A stretch of DNA of 64,000 nt from Kineothrix sp. IPX-CK. Lineage in GTDB: Bacteria; Bacillota; Clostridia; Lachnospirales; Lachnospiraceae. The position numbers and the translations under genes were made by a program. Shown here in pieces: positions 25,442 to 34,788 of this stretch (positions are counted from its first letter, which is position 1; every line of letters begins with the position of its first letter). Location of the stretch: positions 4,154,001 to 4,218,000 of the forward strand of contig NZ_CP146256.1 in assembly GCF_039134705.1 (NCBI RefSeq), given 5' to 3'. Below the pieces are notes generated by a model. That model had not been told where the DNA came from and did not search any database. It saw only the letters and a program-made list of their open reading frames with translations.

Positions 25442-26314
25442 TTACCTATATTCGATATAATCCAGAAATCTCTTAACCGCCATCGATGCGCTTTTTTTAT
25501 CTTTAAGCGCCACTCCTATTTTACGATAAGCGGGTACTTCCATTTCCTTTGCCACAATGCGGTAAGGTATGCGGCGCAAGATAAGCTCAGGTAAGATGCT
25601 GATGCCCAGACCGCTTTCCACCATGGACATAATGGCATAGTCGTCCCATGTGGTAAAATGAATCTCGGGAGATATCCCGCACCGTTTGAATATCTCTGCG
25701 GCTTCTGAATTCTCATCTTTTCCAAGAAGCAGAAATGGAGAATCCGCAAGCGCCTTGACGGGAAAATATTCGCAATCCGCCATGGAATGCTCCTCAGGCA
25801 AAACTACGAGAAGTTTATCCTGCTCCAAAAAAATTGTTTCCAGCTCGGGAATTGTGGGAAGCCTCAGAAATCCACAATCCACGCGCCCTTCCAATATCCA
25901 GCTCTCTATCTCGGTATAATCTCCTAAAAGGAGTTCATATTCGATGTTAGGATAATCCTTTTGAAATTCTTTAATGACGTTGGGAAGCCAGTGAGTTGCC
26001 ACACTTGAAAATGTGCCTATTCGAATGAGTCCCGACTGAAGTCCATTCAGCTCATCCACCTGGATCTGCAGCTTTTGATATTCTCTGCATACATTTTTTG
26101 CATATGGCAGAAGCTTCATGCCGTCGGAAGTCAGCCGCACGCCGGAGCGCCCACGCTCCAAAAGTGATATTCCCCATTCTTTTTCCAAATCATTAATCAT
26201 CCGGCTGATGCCCGACTGTGAATAGTTCAGCAGTTTCGCGGCCTTTGTAAAGCTCCCATATTCCACAGTGGAGATAAACGCCATATATTTTTGAATATTC
26301 ATGTCCATTCTCAT
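25442..26314 (-). CDS. LysR-family transcriptional regulator
   Basis: 290 residues, full length. An N-terminal winged helix-turn-helix (KAAKLLNYSQSGISRMINDLEKEWGISLLER) is followed by a LysR substrate-binding domain (about residues 90-288). The inducer and target are unknown. It faces away from proB, and the 225-bp gap would hold both promoters. LysR proteins often regulate divergent genes, but a proB link is only a possibility. Downstream it converges on the acylase fragment. Confidence 0.93.
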   Translation of the reverse strand: MRMDMNIQKYMAFISTVEYGSFTKAAKLLNYSQSGISRMINDLEKEWGISLLERGRSGVRLTSDGMKLLPYAKNVCREYQKLQIQVDELNGLQSGLIRIGTFSSVATHWLPNVIKEFQKDYPNIEYELLLGDYTEIESWILEGRVDCGFLRLPTIPELETIFLEQDKLLVVLPEEHSMADCEYFPVKALADSPFLLLGKDENSEAAEIFKRCGISPEIHFTTWDDYAIMSMVESGLGISILPELILRRIPYRIVAKEMEVPAYRKIGVALKDKKSASMAVKRFLDYIEYR

Positions 26315-26539
26315 TCACTCTTTCTGCTGCAGTTCACGTAATTGTCCTTATTACCCTCTAATCGCTCAGTTTTATATATTTGTTACACATATTACTCCTC
26401 TATCTGTTTTTGTAATGCTATGTATGATAAACATGCGCTTTTGTAATTTATAAGTTTATGATACATTATGCTCATAGCGTTTTCAAGAGAAAGGAATAAA
26501 ATATAAAAATCCGGAGACTTACTCGAAAGGAAGAACCCC

Positions 26540-27340
26540 ATGGGATTATATCAAAATAGAATTGTTGTAAAAGTCGGCACCTCCACACTCACAAACGACA
26601 TCGGTCAAAACGATCTACGCTCTTTCGACCGCCTCGCATGGGCTTTATCTGACGTCCAGAATATGGGATATGAGATTATACTCGTATCCTCCGGCGCCAT
26701 CGCCGTAGGTGCCAATAAGCTGAAAATGAAAACACGCCCCACCAGCATGCGGCTTAAGCAGGCAGCCGCTGCAGTGGGGCAATGTAGCATTATGTTCCTA
26801 TATGATAAATTTTTCAATGACTATGATAAAACTATCGCCCAAATCCTCCTCAATGCGGAGGATATGGAAATTGAGGAAAAGAAAGAGAATCTCACCAACA
26901 CCTTCGATTCCCTGCTGGAAATGGGTATTATCCCCATTGTAAACGAAAACGATTCCGTCAGCTATACGGAAATCGAGTCGGAAGACCGGCTGTTCGGCGA
27001 CAATGATATGCTCTCCGCCGTTGTCGCCGTATTGTGTAAGGCCCGGAAGCTTGTGATCTTGTCCGATATCGACGGTTTCTATGACAGTGACCCTCGCCTC
27101 TATCCTAACGCAAAGCTCATAGATCACATCGATAAAATCGACGAAGAGGTGCAGTCCTTAGCCGGAGGCGCAGGCTCCCGCCGTGGCACGGGCGGTATGA
27201 AGACGAAGCTCCAGGCCGCGAAATTAGCCACCGCTCAAGGTATCGACACGATTATTACAAACGGGAAAAATCCTGCCGCTCTATATGATATTGTCAAAGG
27301 TGTAAGCGTAGGAACGCTTTTTTCCGGAAGATCTTTATAG
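26540..27340 (+). CDS. proB: Glutamate 5-kinase (without PUA domain)
   Basis: 266 residues containing the amino-acid kinase domain only: VVKVGTSTLTN, ILVSSGAIAVG, PIVNENDSVS, FGDNDMLSA and GGMKTKLQAAK. It phosphorylates glutamate, the first step of proline synthesis. Many ProB proteins (about 370 residues) carry a C-terminal PUA domain; it is absent here, as in a number of Clostridia. proA is not adjacent. RBS AAAGGAAGAACCCC precedes ATG 26540. Confidence 0.94.
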   Translation: MGLYQNRIVVKVGTSTLTNDIGQNDLRSFDRLAWALSDVQNMGYEIILVSSGAIAVGANKLKMKTRPTSMRLKQAAAAVGQCSIMFLYDKFFNDYDKTIAQILLNAEDMEIEEKKENLTNTFDSLLEMGIIPIVNENDSVSYTEIESEDRLFGDNDMLSAVVAVLCKARKLVILSDIDGFYDSDPRLYPNAKLIDHIDKIDEEVQSLAGGAGSRRGTGGMKTKLQAAKLATAQGIDTIITNGKNPAALYDIVKGVSVGTLFSGRSL

Positions 27341-27363
27341 CTATAATTATAAAGCAGTGTCAT

Positions 27364-28653
27364 TTATTCATATCTCAGGGCTTCGATAGGGTCCATCTTA
27401 GCTGCTTTGTTCGCCGGATAATATCCGAAAAACACTCCAATACCTATAGAGAATAATAGCGATATGATGATGCTGCTTGCCGATATTGCTGCCTCCGAAT
27501 CCATGAGCTGAGCTCCCAGGATTCCTCCCGCTATTCCCAGCGCAATGCCGATAATGCCGCCTATCATACAAATGATGATTGCCTCTACGATAAATTGCAG
27601 CCGGATAGAACCGTTGGTCGCACCCAGCGCCTTTCTCGTACCGATTTCTCTCGTGCGCTCGGTAATGGATACGAGCATGATGTTCATAACACCTATTCCG
27701 CCTACCACCAGAGCGATTCCGGCAATAACAGATATAGCAGTCGTTACCGTACCCATGATGTCGGACATGGCGCTTACCAGAGATGCCATACTCGTTGCCG
27801 ACACTTCGAAATCACGGTTATTTCTATAATAGGTATTGAAGTAGCTTTCCGTCGTGCCTGCAAACTTATCCGAGTCCACTTCTGCCTGCGTTACTACCGT
27901 AAAGCTGGTATAACCTGCTTTATGATTTTTATCGAGAGCAGTCTTTAACGGAATGTATACGCTGGTGCTGATATCTTTTTCCGATGAGGTAGAAAAGGTG
28001 AAGGCAGACTCCTCATATTCGTATACTCCAACTACCGTATAGTTTTCATACGATTCATTTACATTCGTCTGAATAGTGCTTCCTATCGCCTTCTCCATAT
28101 CCCCCTGGAACATGTTGTTCACTGCTTTCTCCGAGATGATCGCAACCTTGTCACCGCCATCCGTCTCTCTGTCGGAGAAAAAGCGTCCTGACAGAAGCGT
28201 TAAGTCATTAGCAACGAAATATCCCTGACTTGCCCCCATTACCGACACATTGGCATATAAATTTCCATCCTCGATCTGTCCGCTGCCGATAGTTTCCGAT
28301 GCCGACAAGGCATATATCTCATTAGAATATGTTTCGCAATAGCCCTCTAACATATCTGCAGTGAAATAATCTTCCTCCTTGGGAGCTTTCTGTTGGTTAC
28401 GTCCGCTGCCGAAGGTCATTCCGGTTTCCGTTTCCTCCTCTTCATTTTCTCTCTGCTGCAGGCCCACCGTTATATTGTTAGCTCCCATAGCGGACATGGA
28501 ACCGGTGATGGAGGAAGTCAGAGAGTTACCAACGGTCATGATAGCGATAACGGAAGCGATACCAATGATAATTCCCAGCATGGTAAGGAGCGCCCGCATC
28601 TTATTCGCTTTTAAGCTGGACAGCGCCAGCCGCACATTTTCTATGATGAGCAT
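27364..28653 (-). CDS. MacB-like ABC transporter permease (FtsX type)
   Basis: 429 residues. Topology is that of the MacB superfamily: one helix (about 20-45), a large extracellular domain (about 50-290) rich in Ser/Thr/Asn, then three C-terminal helices of the FtsX domain, with GTRKALGATNGSI in the loop. Works with the ATPase and adaptor encoded directly upstream in the same operon (27364-31148) in mechanotransmission-type efflux of peptides, macrolides or signals. Its start overlaps the ATPase gene by 13 bases. Confidence 0.92.
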   Translation of the reverse strand: MLIIENVRLALSSLKANKMRALLTMLGIIIGIASVIAIMTVGNSLTSSITGSMSAMGANNITVGLQQRENEEEETETGMTFGSGRNQQKAPKEEDYFTADMLEGYCETYSNEIYALSASETIGSGQIEDGNLYANVSVMGASQGYFVANDLTLLSGRFFSDRETDGGDKVAIISEKAVNNMFQGDMEKAIGSTIQTNVNESYENYTVVGVYEYEESAFTFSTSSEKDISTSVYIPLKTALDKNHKAGYTSFTVVTQAEVDSDKFAGTTESYFNTYYRNNRDFEVSATSMASLVSAMSDIMGTVTTAISVIAGIALVVGGIGVMNIMLVSITERTREIGTRKALGATNGSIRLQFIVEAIIICMIGGIIGIALGIAGGILGAQLMDSEAAISASSIIISLLFSIGIGVFFGYYPANKAAKMDPIEALRYE

Positions 28654-29357
28654 GCTCTTCCACTTCCTTTCCTTTCTCCGATAATCGAGCCGTCCTTAAG
28701 CGTGATAATTTTCTCGGTTTCCTCCGCCAGCTCCGGGGAATGCGTAATCAGCACAATGGTCTTGCCCTGCTCTTCATGGAGTTGGTGAAACAAATCCATT
28801 ACCATACGTCCCGTCTGGGAATCCAGTGCACCCGTGGGCTCATCTGCCAGAATGATGGCCGGATCGTTGCACATAGCCCTGGCGATGGCAACTCGCTGCT
28901 TTTGTCCGCCGGAAAGCTCCTCAGGCAAATGGTGCATTCTATCGCCCATCCCCACCATGTCCAGCAGTTCCTTCGCCCTTTCCACTCTCGCCTTTCTTCC
29001 CATACCTGCATAAAGCATGGGCATTTCTACATTTTTAATGGCGTTAGTCCTGGCGATCAGATTATAGGTCTGGAACACGAAGCCTATCTTGCGGTTTCTT
29101 ATCTTGGATAAACTCTCGTCCCTGGCGGCTATGACGTTAACGTCATCCAGCACATAGGAGCCCTCCGTAGGACGATCGAGAATACCGATAATATTCATCA
29201 GTGTAGATTTCCCTGAGCCGGAAGCTCCTACAATGGAGACAAACTCTCCCTCCCGCACTGTCATCGAGATTCCGTTCAATATCTGCAGTTCGTTAGGCTG
29301 TCCGACATAAAACCGCTTAATGATATCGTTAAGTTCTATGATTGGTCTTTTCTCCAT
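28641..29357 (-). CDS. MacB/LolD-like ABC transporter ATP-binding protein
   Basis: 238 residues with all ABC motifs: Walker [11 protein letters not shown]-loop FVFQTYNL, signature [15 protein letters not shown], Walker [14 protein letters not shown] and the H-loop ITHSPE. Middle gene of the adaptor-ATPase-permease operon, three bases after the adaptor stop. Confidence 0.95.
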   Translation of the reverse strand: MEKRPIIELNDIIKRFYVGQPNELQILNGISMTVREGEFVSIVGASGSGKSTLMNIIGILDRPTEGSYVLDDVNVIAARDESLSKIRNRKIGFVFQTYNLIARTNAIKNVEMPMLYAGMGRKARVERAKELLDMVGMGDRMHHLPEELSGGQKQRVAIARAMCNDPAIILADEPTGALDSQTGRMVMDLFHQLHEEQGKTIVLITHSPELAEETEKIITLKDGSIIGERKGSGRACSS

Positions 29358-29360
29358 CCG

Positions 29361-31148
29361 TTAAAAACCTCCCATAGGTCCCCGCATGGACATGATGCTT
29401 TCCAAATCGGTGCTGCTCTGGGCCGCTTTTACAACTACCTGCATTCCTTCGGTCAGCTCGCCGCTTTCCACTTCCACATAATAATCGCTTTCAATTCCAG
29501 TATTTATATAAACGATTTCGGTATTGGATGTATTCTTTTCTCCCGTTTCATCCTGTACATTCGTATCTGTGGCCGCTTCCGCAGGCTTTGCTTCGTCGTT
29601 AATCACTTCCACATATTTATTGCCTTCATCGTCGGTCTGTACCGCATCATAAGGCACTGTCATGATATTATCCTTGCTTTCCAGAATGATGCTGAGTTTT
29701 GCCGTCATATCCAGCCGAAGATCGTCGTTAGGAGTATCCACCGAAACCTTGATGGTATAGGTAACATCCGTTCCCGTAGTTTCCGTAGCTCTGGGCGCGA
29801 TGTCGATGACAGATCCTTCCAGCTGGGCATCGCCCGTACCGTTCGTCTTGATAACGACCTTCTGTCCCAGTTCGATGCTACTGATGTCGTATTCGTCAAT
29901 TTCCGCAGACACCTCATATGCGCTGGTATCCTCTATCGTCAGTATAGATTCCCCCTTATAGATGTCCCCTGCTTCCACATTGACCGCCGTCACAACTCCT
30001 GAAAAAGGAGCTTTTACGACGCAATCTTCGAGCTGCGTTTCGTATTGCTTCACCTGCTGCTTGTCGGTTAAAGATGCCGTAGATGCAGACAGCTTGTCGG
30101 TCCTTAGCCCGTCCTCCTTGGCAGCAACCGTACTCGAGTTGTTTCTTGCCAAGTCCTCTTGGTTCCTTACCTGAGTATTATAAGCATCCAACTTACTGTC
30201 TACCGTACTCTGAGCCGTGTCTACCGCTTTTTCATAAGTGGACTCACTGCTTTGGGCTGTGGAATATTTCGTCTGCCAGCTTGCTAAATCCGAACTGCTT
30301 GCACTATAGGTCTCACTTGCCGAGCTGTATTGCTGTTGTAATGAGATCAATCCAACGATTGCCTGCGTTATCGCATCCGTAGCCGCCGTATCTCCATCCG
30401 TCACGAAATCGGAACCGCTTAGACTTACGAGATTGCTGTTCTCAATGGACAACGCGCTGAAATCATATGCCCCGTATGTACTTCTCAGTCCTTCTACCGT
30501 AGAACCGAATTGCGAAGCGGCAGATTCCATGCTGCCTTTTGCAGCTTCCGCATTCGACTGCCTAAGTTCCATCTCACCCTTTTTCTCTACTGTGGTCTGC
30601 TTTGCATTGTCATAATCATCCTCCGCCTCTTCCAGATCCGTCAGAGCCTCCAGATAATCGTTCCAGGCATCCGCAACATCCTGATTTGCGCGCTCCGCAT
30701 CGATATCCCTCGCAGCCTGCGCTTCCGAAAGACTTCGCTGGGAGGAGGAAACTGAAATGCCGGACTTGCTGCTGCTTGCGTTCAAAGAAGTCTTCGCATC
30801 CGCCAGACTGTCTTCAATATCCGAGGAATCGAACTCGAGCAAAACGTCACCCTCCTGAACCGTGTCTCCAACCTCTATGTTCACATCTTTTACTTCCACT
30901 CCTGTCAGGTTTACGATAATGCTCTTGCTTTCGTTACTTACTACTTTTCCGGTTGCAGAAATCGAACTCACGAGAGAACGTTTTTCCACTAACGCCGTTT
31001 CTTGTTTATTCATGGCTGCCTGCACAGCTTCCATCTGCTTATTAAGCTGCGCCCTGACTGCCAATACACCTATTACTATCACGATAAGAATGCAGAGCAG
31101 TATCAACAATTTCTTGTGCTTTTTCATAAACTCTTTTACCTTTACCAT
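29361..31148 (-). CDS. HlyD/MacA-like periplasmic-adaptor-type subunit
   Basis: 595 residues. One N-terminal membrane anchor (about 13-31), a split barrel-sandwich (biotinyl-lipoyl-like) domain (halves near 78-103 and 385-410; VEVGDTVQEGDVLLEF-type GDTVQEGDVLLEFD and EAGDIYKGESILTIED), and a long Ala/Ser/Gln-rich coiled coil of about 250 residues between them. The C-terminal beta-barrel part ends with a Gly/Met-rich tail. In monoderm bacteria such adaptors work with MacB-like permeases at the cell surface. The coiled coil is longer than in typical Gram-positive homologues. Confidence 0.9.
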   Translation of the reverse strand: MVKVKEFMKKHKKLLILLCILIVIVIGVLAVRAQLNKQMEAVQAAMNKQETALVEKRSLVSSISATGKVVSNESKSIIVNLTGVEVKDVNIEVGDTVQEGDVLLEFDSSDIEDSLADAKTSLNASSSKSGISVSSSQRSLSEAQAARDIDAERANQDVADAWNDYLEALTDLEEAEDDYDNAKQTTVEKKGEMELRQSNAEAAKGSMESAASQFGSTVEGLRSTYGAYDFSALSIENSNLVSLSGSDFVTDGDTAATDAITQAIVGLISLQQQYSSASETYSASSSDLASWQTKYSTAQSSESTYEKAVDTAQSTVDSKLDAYNTQVRNQEDLARNNSSTVAAKEDGLRTDKLSASTASLTDKQQVKQYETQLEDCVVKAPFSGVVTAVNVEAGDIYKGESILTIEDTSAYEVSAEIDEYDISSIELGQKVVIKTNGTGDAQLEGSVIDIAPRATETTGTDVTYTIKVSVDTPNDDLRLDMTAKLSIILESKDNIMTVPYDAVQTDDEGNKYVEVINDEAKPAEAATDTNVQDETGEKNTSNTEIVYINTGIESDYYVEVESGELTEGMQVVVKAAQSSTDLESIMSMRGPMGGF

Positions 31149-31216
31149 CTTTAGAACTCTACTCCTTCCAAACTCCTCTGATTTTTCAAATGCCTTTTGA
31201 CACTATACACGAAATG

Positions 31217-31282
31217 AATAAACCGAAAATAAACTATATTGACATATAATAGAAATTTTACTTTGTTTATATAGAGTTTATT
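31217..31282. promoter_or_regulatory. Paired direct repeats between the efflux operon and the two-component genes
   Basis: GTTTATT occurs twice with an 11-bp period on the minus strand (31217-31223 and 31228-31234) and GTTTAT/GTTTATT twice with the same period on the plus strand (31265-31270 and 31276-31282). One-helical-turn direct repeats are typical of OmpR-type regulator sites. The two pairs point toward the two divergent units, so the regulator at 31356 could control both. AT-rich context lowers the confidence. Confidence 0.42.
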
Positions 31283-31355
31283 TTTTATGGTAGAATAGAT
31301 AACACAAGGGATGAACCAAGAAATATTCACTGTGCAAAAAAGAGGAGGATTTTTC

Positions 31356-32033
31356 ATGTTCCACATTATGGTCGTAGAAGATGATAAGCATACGTCAAAG
31401 CTGATGTGCGCCGTATTGACACACGCCGGTTACGAGGTGTTCTGTGCTGATAACGGTCTGTCCGCCCTAGAGTTGATGGACAAGCAGCATATAGACTTAA
31501 TCGTCTTGGATATAATGATGCCGAAAATGGATGGATATGAATTCACCAGGCAGCTTCGGGAGGCAGGGGACATGGTTCCCATTCTCATGCTGACCGCCAA
31601 GCAGCTTCCTGATGATAAGGTCAAAGGCTTTATCGTAGGCACGGACGATTATATGGTCAAGCCCGCCAACGAGGAGGAAATGCTCCTTCGTATCAAAGCT
31701 CTGCTTCGCCGGGCCAAAATCGTAAGCGAGCACAAACTGACTATAGGCAAGATTTCTCTGGATTACGATTCCTTTACCGTTACGAGAGAAGGAGAGTCAC
31801 AGACGCTCCCTCAAAAAGAATTCTATCTGCTTTATAAGCTGTTATCTTATCCCGACAAGATTTTCACACGTATTCAGTTGATGGATGAAATATGGGGAAT
31901 GGATTCGGAGACGACAGATGCAACGGTAAATGTGCACATTAACCGTCTGAGGAAAAAATTTGAGCACTATCCTGAATTTGAAATTGTTTCTATAAGAGGG
32001 ATTGGCTATAAGGTGGTGAAAAAATGTGAGTAA
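31356..32033 (+). CDS. OmpR-family response regulator
   Basis: Start ATG 31356 follows GAGGAGG; 225 residues. The receiver domain (Asp52 phosphoacceptor, VLDIMMPKMDG; TAKQ, KPANEEE) is joined to a winged-helix domain (about 125-222; SYPDKIFTRIQLMDEIWG, INRLRKKFE, IRGIGYKV). Partner of the histidine kinase that follows with an 8-base overlap. Divergent from the MacAB-like operon, which is probably its target. Confidence 0.95.
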   Translation: MFHIMVVEDDKHTSKLMCAVLTHAGYEVFCADNGLSALELMDKQHIDLIVLDIMMPKMDGYEFTRQLREAGDMVPILMLTAKQLPDDKVKGFIVGTDDYMVKPANEEEMLLRIKALLRRAKIVSEHKLTIGKISLDYDSFTVTREGESQTLPQKEFYLLYKLLSYPDKIFTRIQLMDEIWGMDSETTDATVNVHINRLRKKFEHYPEFEIVSIRGIGYKVVKKCE

Positions 32034-33075
32034 AGTTGCAGAAAAAATCTATAGAATAAAAAAAGCGCCTCTCGCCCTGCGCTTTACCGTAATGGTCTTT
32101 GTCATCATGGTCTTTTCTATGGTAATCGTCTTTTTTATCGCGATGTTTCTCATTCGCCTGGGACTTTACCATTTTCGCTCCGCTATGATGCCTTTTCTTC
32201 TGCTGGCTCTGCCTTCCATCTTTGTCGGCACCATATTATCCGTTATTTTCAGCCGCATATTTCTTTCTCCTTTCCGCAAAATGATTGTAGCTACCGATAA
32301 GCTCGCGGCAGGAGACTTTTCGGTGCGGCTTGATTTAGGCGAAGATAGTCCGGAGCTGATGAAGCTGAGTGAAAGCTTTAACCATATGGCGGCGGAGCTC
32401 GGCAATATCGAAATGCTCCGGGCCGATTTCGTGAACAATTTTTCTCATGAGTTCAAAACTCCTATCGTTTCCATGAGAGGCTTTGCGAAGATGCTGAAGT
32501 ACGAGAACCTGTCACAGGAAGAGCGCAACGAATATCTGGATATCATTATCTCGGAATCCGACCGGCTCTCGGACCTCGCTACCAATGTGCTCAATTTGTC
32601 CAAAATCGAAAATCAGACCATTCTATCGGATCAAGCTACCTATAACGTGAGTGAGCAGATACGCAGGGTAGTGGCTCTTCTGGAAAATAAATGGAACGCC
32701 AGGCACATGGAAATTTATTTGGAGTGTGAGGAAATTAACATTTATGCCTGTGCTGAGCTTCTCTGGCAGGTATGGCTGAATTTACTGGACAACTCCATTA
32801 AATTTTCTCCGGAATATTCCGTCATAGAAATATCGGTGAAGCAGGATGCTGCAGAGACCGTATTTCGCTTCGCGGATCAGGGCTGCGGAATCGAGGAAAA
32901 ATCCGTTGCCCGTATCTTCGACAAATTCTATCAGAGCGATATGTCCCATACCACGCAGGGAAACGGCCTGGGGCTTACACTGGTGAAGAAAATCCTAAGC
33001 CTTCACCGGGGTTCTATCTCTGTGGCCTCTACCGGCAGCAGCGGTACCACCTTCGAGATACGGCTTCCTAGATGA
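32026..33075 (+). CDS. Sensor histidine kinase
   Basis: 349 residues. Two membrane helices (about 20-46 and 54-80) with almost no extracellular loop, a HAMP domain (about 80-130), DHp helix with His141 (FSHEFKTPIVSMRGF), and a HATPase domain with N-box NLLDNSIKFS, DQGCGIEE and GNGLGLTLV. The tiny external loop is a feature of intramembrane-sensing kinases, which often respond to cell-envelope stress or to the state of a partner ABC transporter. This fits the neighbouring efflux genes. Confidence 0.94.
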   Translation: MSKVAEKIYRIKKAPLALRFTVMVFVIMVFSMVIVFFIAMFLIRLGLYHFRSAMMPFLLLALPSIFVGTILSVIFSRIFLSPFRKMIVATDKLAAGDFSVRLDLGEDSPELMKLSESFNHMAAELGNIEMLRADFVNNFSHEFKTPIVSMRGFAKMLKYENLSQEERNEYLDIIISESDRLSDLATNVLNLSKIENQTILSDQATYNVSEQIRRVVALLENKWNARHMEIYLECEEINIYACAELLWQVWLNLLDNSIKFSPEYSVIEISVKQDAAETVFRFADQGCGIEEKSVARIFDKFYQSDMSHTTQGNGLGLTLVKKILSLHRGSISVASTGSSGTTFEIRLPR

Positions 33076-33463
33076 GAAAGACTTTCTCCAGAGCCTCTGC
33101 TTTTCCCGGAACAAAAAATAAATCCTTTCCGTTATTGCATTCATAGATAAAATCGTGCAGGGACTTGCTCTTATAAGAAGAAAAGTCCCCTATTATTGCA
33201 AGCTTAACTCCATAATTGACATATTTCTGCACGATTTCCCCCGCAAGGCGGGTACTTAAGTCGAAGAATTCCTCCGTTATGTTCGCCTTATCCAGCAAAA
33301 AGATATCACAATCAACCTCGTACCTGACTGTGGACATTAAATCGAGCGCCGACTGGGTATCAGTAATGACGGGTTCCCCTGAGTGAATATAAACAGCAGT
33401 TTTCCCATCTTCACTTATCTTTTCCAGCCCTATTTCTCCTACTTGTATAAATTCTGTCTGCAT
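33068..33463 (-). CDS. DUF4180-type small protein
   Basis: 131 residues, soluble. The sequence (EPVITDTQSALDLMSTVRYEVDCDIFLLDKANITEEFFDL, in part, and YVNYGVKLAIIGDFSSYKSKSLHDFIYECNNG) matches my memory of DUF4180, an alpha/beta fold related to STAS-like proteins, of unknown function. The gene overlaps the kinase stop convergently by eight bases. No promoter or partner can be inferred. Confidence 0.7.
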   Translation of the reverse strand: MQTEFIQVGEIGLEKISEDGKTAVYIHSGEPVITDTQSALDLMSTVRYEVDCDIFLLDKANITEEFFDLSTRLAGEIVQKYVNYGVKLAIIGDFSSYKSKSLHDFIYECNNGKDLFFVPGKAEALEKVFLI

Positions 33464-33528
33464 TATGCCGACCTCCGTTTCTTTGCAATGTATTTCTTTT
33501 CCTATCTTTCTTCTATCTTTTCATTATT

Positions 33529-34056
33529 CTAATTCTTATCTTCCATTAAAAGCGGCACAATTGACATCATTTCTTTCATGAAATCTATACTTCCCCATAA
33601 AAATATCTTAAATAACTTTGTTTCCTCATCGTATTTTATATGGATAGTCGCATTTGCGTATACCTCTCCTTTGCTGTTCATCACCGCGAGCAGGGTATTG
33701 GATATCCGTTCGAAATTTTCCTTTGATGTTTCCTTTATGTCTATTACGGTGGAAACGCTTATGCTTTCATTTGCGGCCGGCACGGCTCCCTGTGTGGCCG
33801 AAAATGTGGTATTTTGTGTGGTCGAGAACACGAGATTCTGCTTCATTGCATTCATTGAGATATGTCCATGCTCATCGGGCGAGCGGGACGGCACCTCACC
33901 GCCCATAAAGAGTTCAAGATCTTCCCTGGCAATGCGCCACTGTTTCCCCGCTTTTATCGCCTTTAATCTGCCGTCTGCAATAAATCCGCGTATTGTTTTG
34001 TGATGAAGCTCTAACAGCTGCGCTACTTCATATATGGTATAAAATTTCCCGTCCAT
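33529..34056 (-). CDS. Helix-turn-helix (excisionase/MerR-like) DNA-binding protein
   Basis: 175 residues. Residues 1-50 (YTIYEVAQLLELHHKTIRGFIADGRL, then KAGKQWRIAREDLELFM) form an excisionase-type winged helix. The remainder is a linker of about 40 residues rich in Thr/Ala/Asn, with the repeated motif VFSTTQNTTFSATQ, and a C-terminal alpha/beta domain (about 95-175) that I do not recognise. It is a single gene. No integrase is nearby, so it is more likely a transcription factor than a phage Xis. Confidence 0.75.
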   Translation of the reverse strand: MDGKFYTIYEVAQLLELHHKTIRGFIADGRLKAIKAGKQWRIAREDLELFMGGEVPSRSPDEHGHISMNAMKQNLVFSTTQNTTFSATQGAVPAANESISVSTVIDIKETSKENFERISNTLLAVMNSKGEVYANATIHIKYDEETKLFKIFLWGSIDFMKEMMSIVPLLMEDKN

Positions 34057-34357
34057 GGCTTTACCTCACAGTCTAACGTTGGTGTCATTATATCATTCAC
34101 AGTAAGAATAAGTCAATTAATTTTACACTTTATTGTATTTTATTTCTAATTATTGTACTTTATCATCTATTTTCTCCCTTTTATTATACTCTATTGCTAT
34201 TTCATTATTATTTCCTATCATAATTCCTTATAGTATGGATTTGAAAAGCTGATCACCATTATTCTAAGCCTATCTTTATTTTTATAATATACTTCCATTG
34301 CAAGGATTACAGAATTGTGTAGAAGCGTGGTAAATAGTATAGTATATTAAATTATAG
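34057..34357. other. AT-rich intergenic stretch, no gene seen
   Basis: Very T/A-rich with many TATT and TTAT runs. It should hold the promoter of the HTH gene, but no single -35/-10 pair stands out, and I see no ORF or hairpin of note. It ends at the left terminal repeat of the 289-bp element. Confidence 0.5.
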
Positions 34358-34646
34358 GATCAGGGTGTCAAAAGGTCCTTTTTTGCGAACGTCTCCAGGC
34401 AATATGCCTAAAACAAAAAGAACGACTGCGCCTATGTAAATATTTAGAAGTTCTTTCTCTGGACATTTGTGCCATAACAGAAAACAAAACTGTTTGAGCG
34501 CAGCGAGTTTTTTGTTTTCTGTTATGTTTGGCAGGGATGGACTGAGAATTAGAACTTCTTATATATTGGAATTCGGCGCAGGAGTCTTTTTGTTTTGGGC
34601 ATATTGACTCGAATATTTTTAAAAAGGACCTTTTGACACCCTAATC
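34358..34646. repeat. 289-bp palindromic transposon-like element, copy 1 (MITE-like)
   Basis: Terminal inverted repeats of about 26 bp contain GGGTGTCAAAAGGTCCTTTT at both ends. The left and right halves are imperfect complements of each other along nearly the whole length, and the centre is a 17-bp perfect hairpin (CATAACAGAAAACAAAA with its complement). The flanks are ATTATAG (34351-34357) and ATTAAAG (34647-34653), a likely 7-bp target duplication with one change. No ORF. A second copy in inverted orientation lies at 56247-56533, with about nine in ten positions the same by eye. Confidence 0.85.
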
Positions 34647-34788
34647 ATTAAAGAGACAGAAGCTGCGAACTACAGCTGGGCTTTTATCATATATTTCAAC
34701 TGATGGTTGCGAAGAAATACAGTTTGCTATATAGAGTGCAACTAGATGTTCTGATACTATTTATGTATCAAAATCAAGGAGGTTACAC

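Noticed and set aside
31236..31250. TTGACATATAAT as a promoter on the plus strand
   Set aside because: The two hexamers are adjacent with no 16-18 bp spacer, so they cannot be a -35/-10 pair for one start.
33529..34056. Phage excisionase and a nearby prophage
   Set aside because: No integrase, attachment-site repeat or phage gene in the vicinity.
34358..34646. Coding potential or rRNA-like region in the 289-bp element
   Set aside because: No frame of useful length; the composition and symmetry come from nested inverted repeats.
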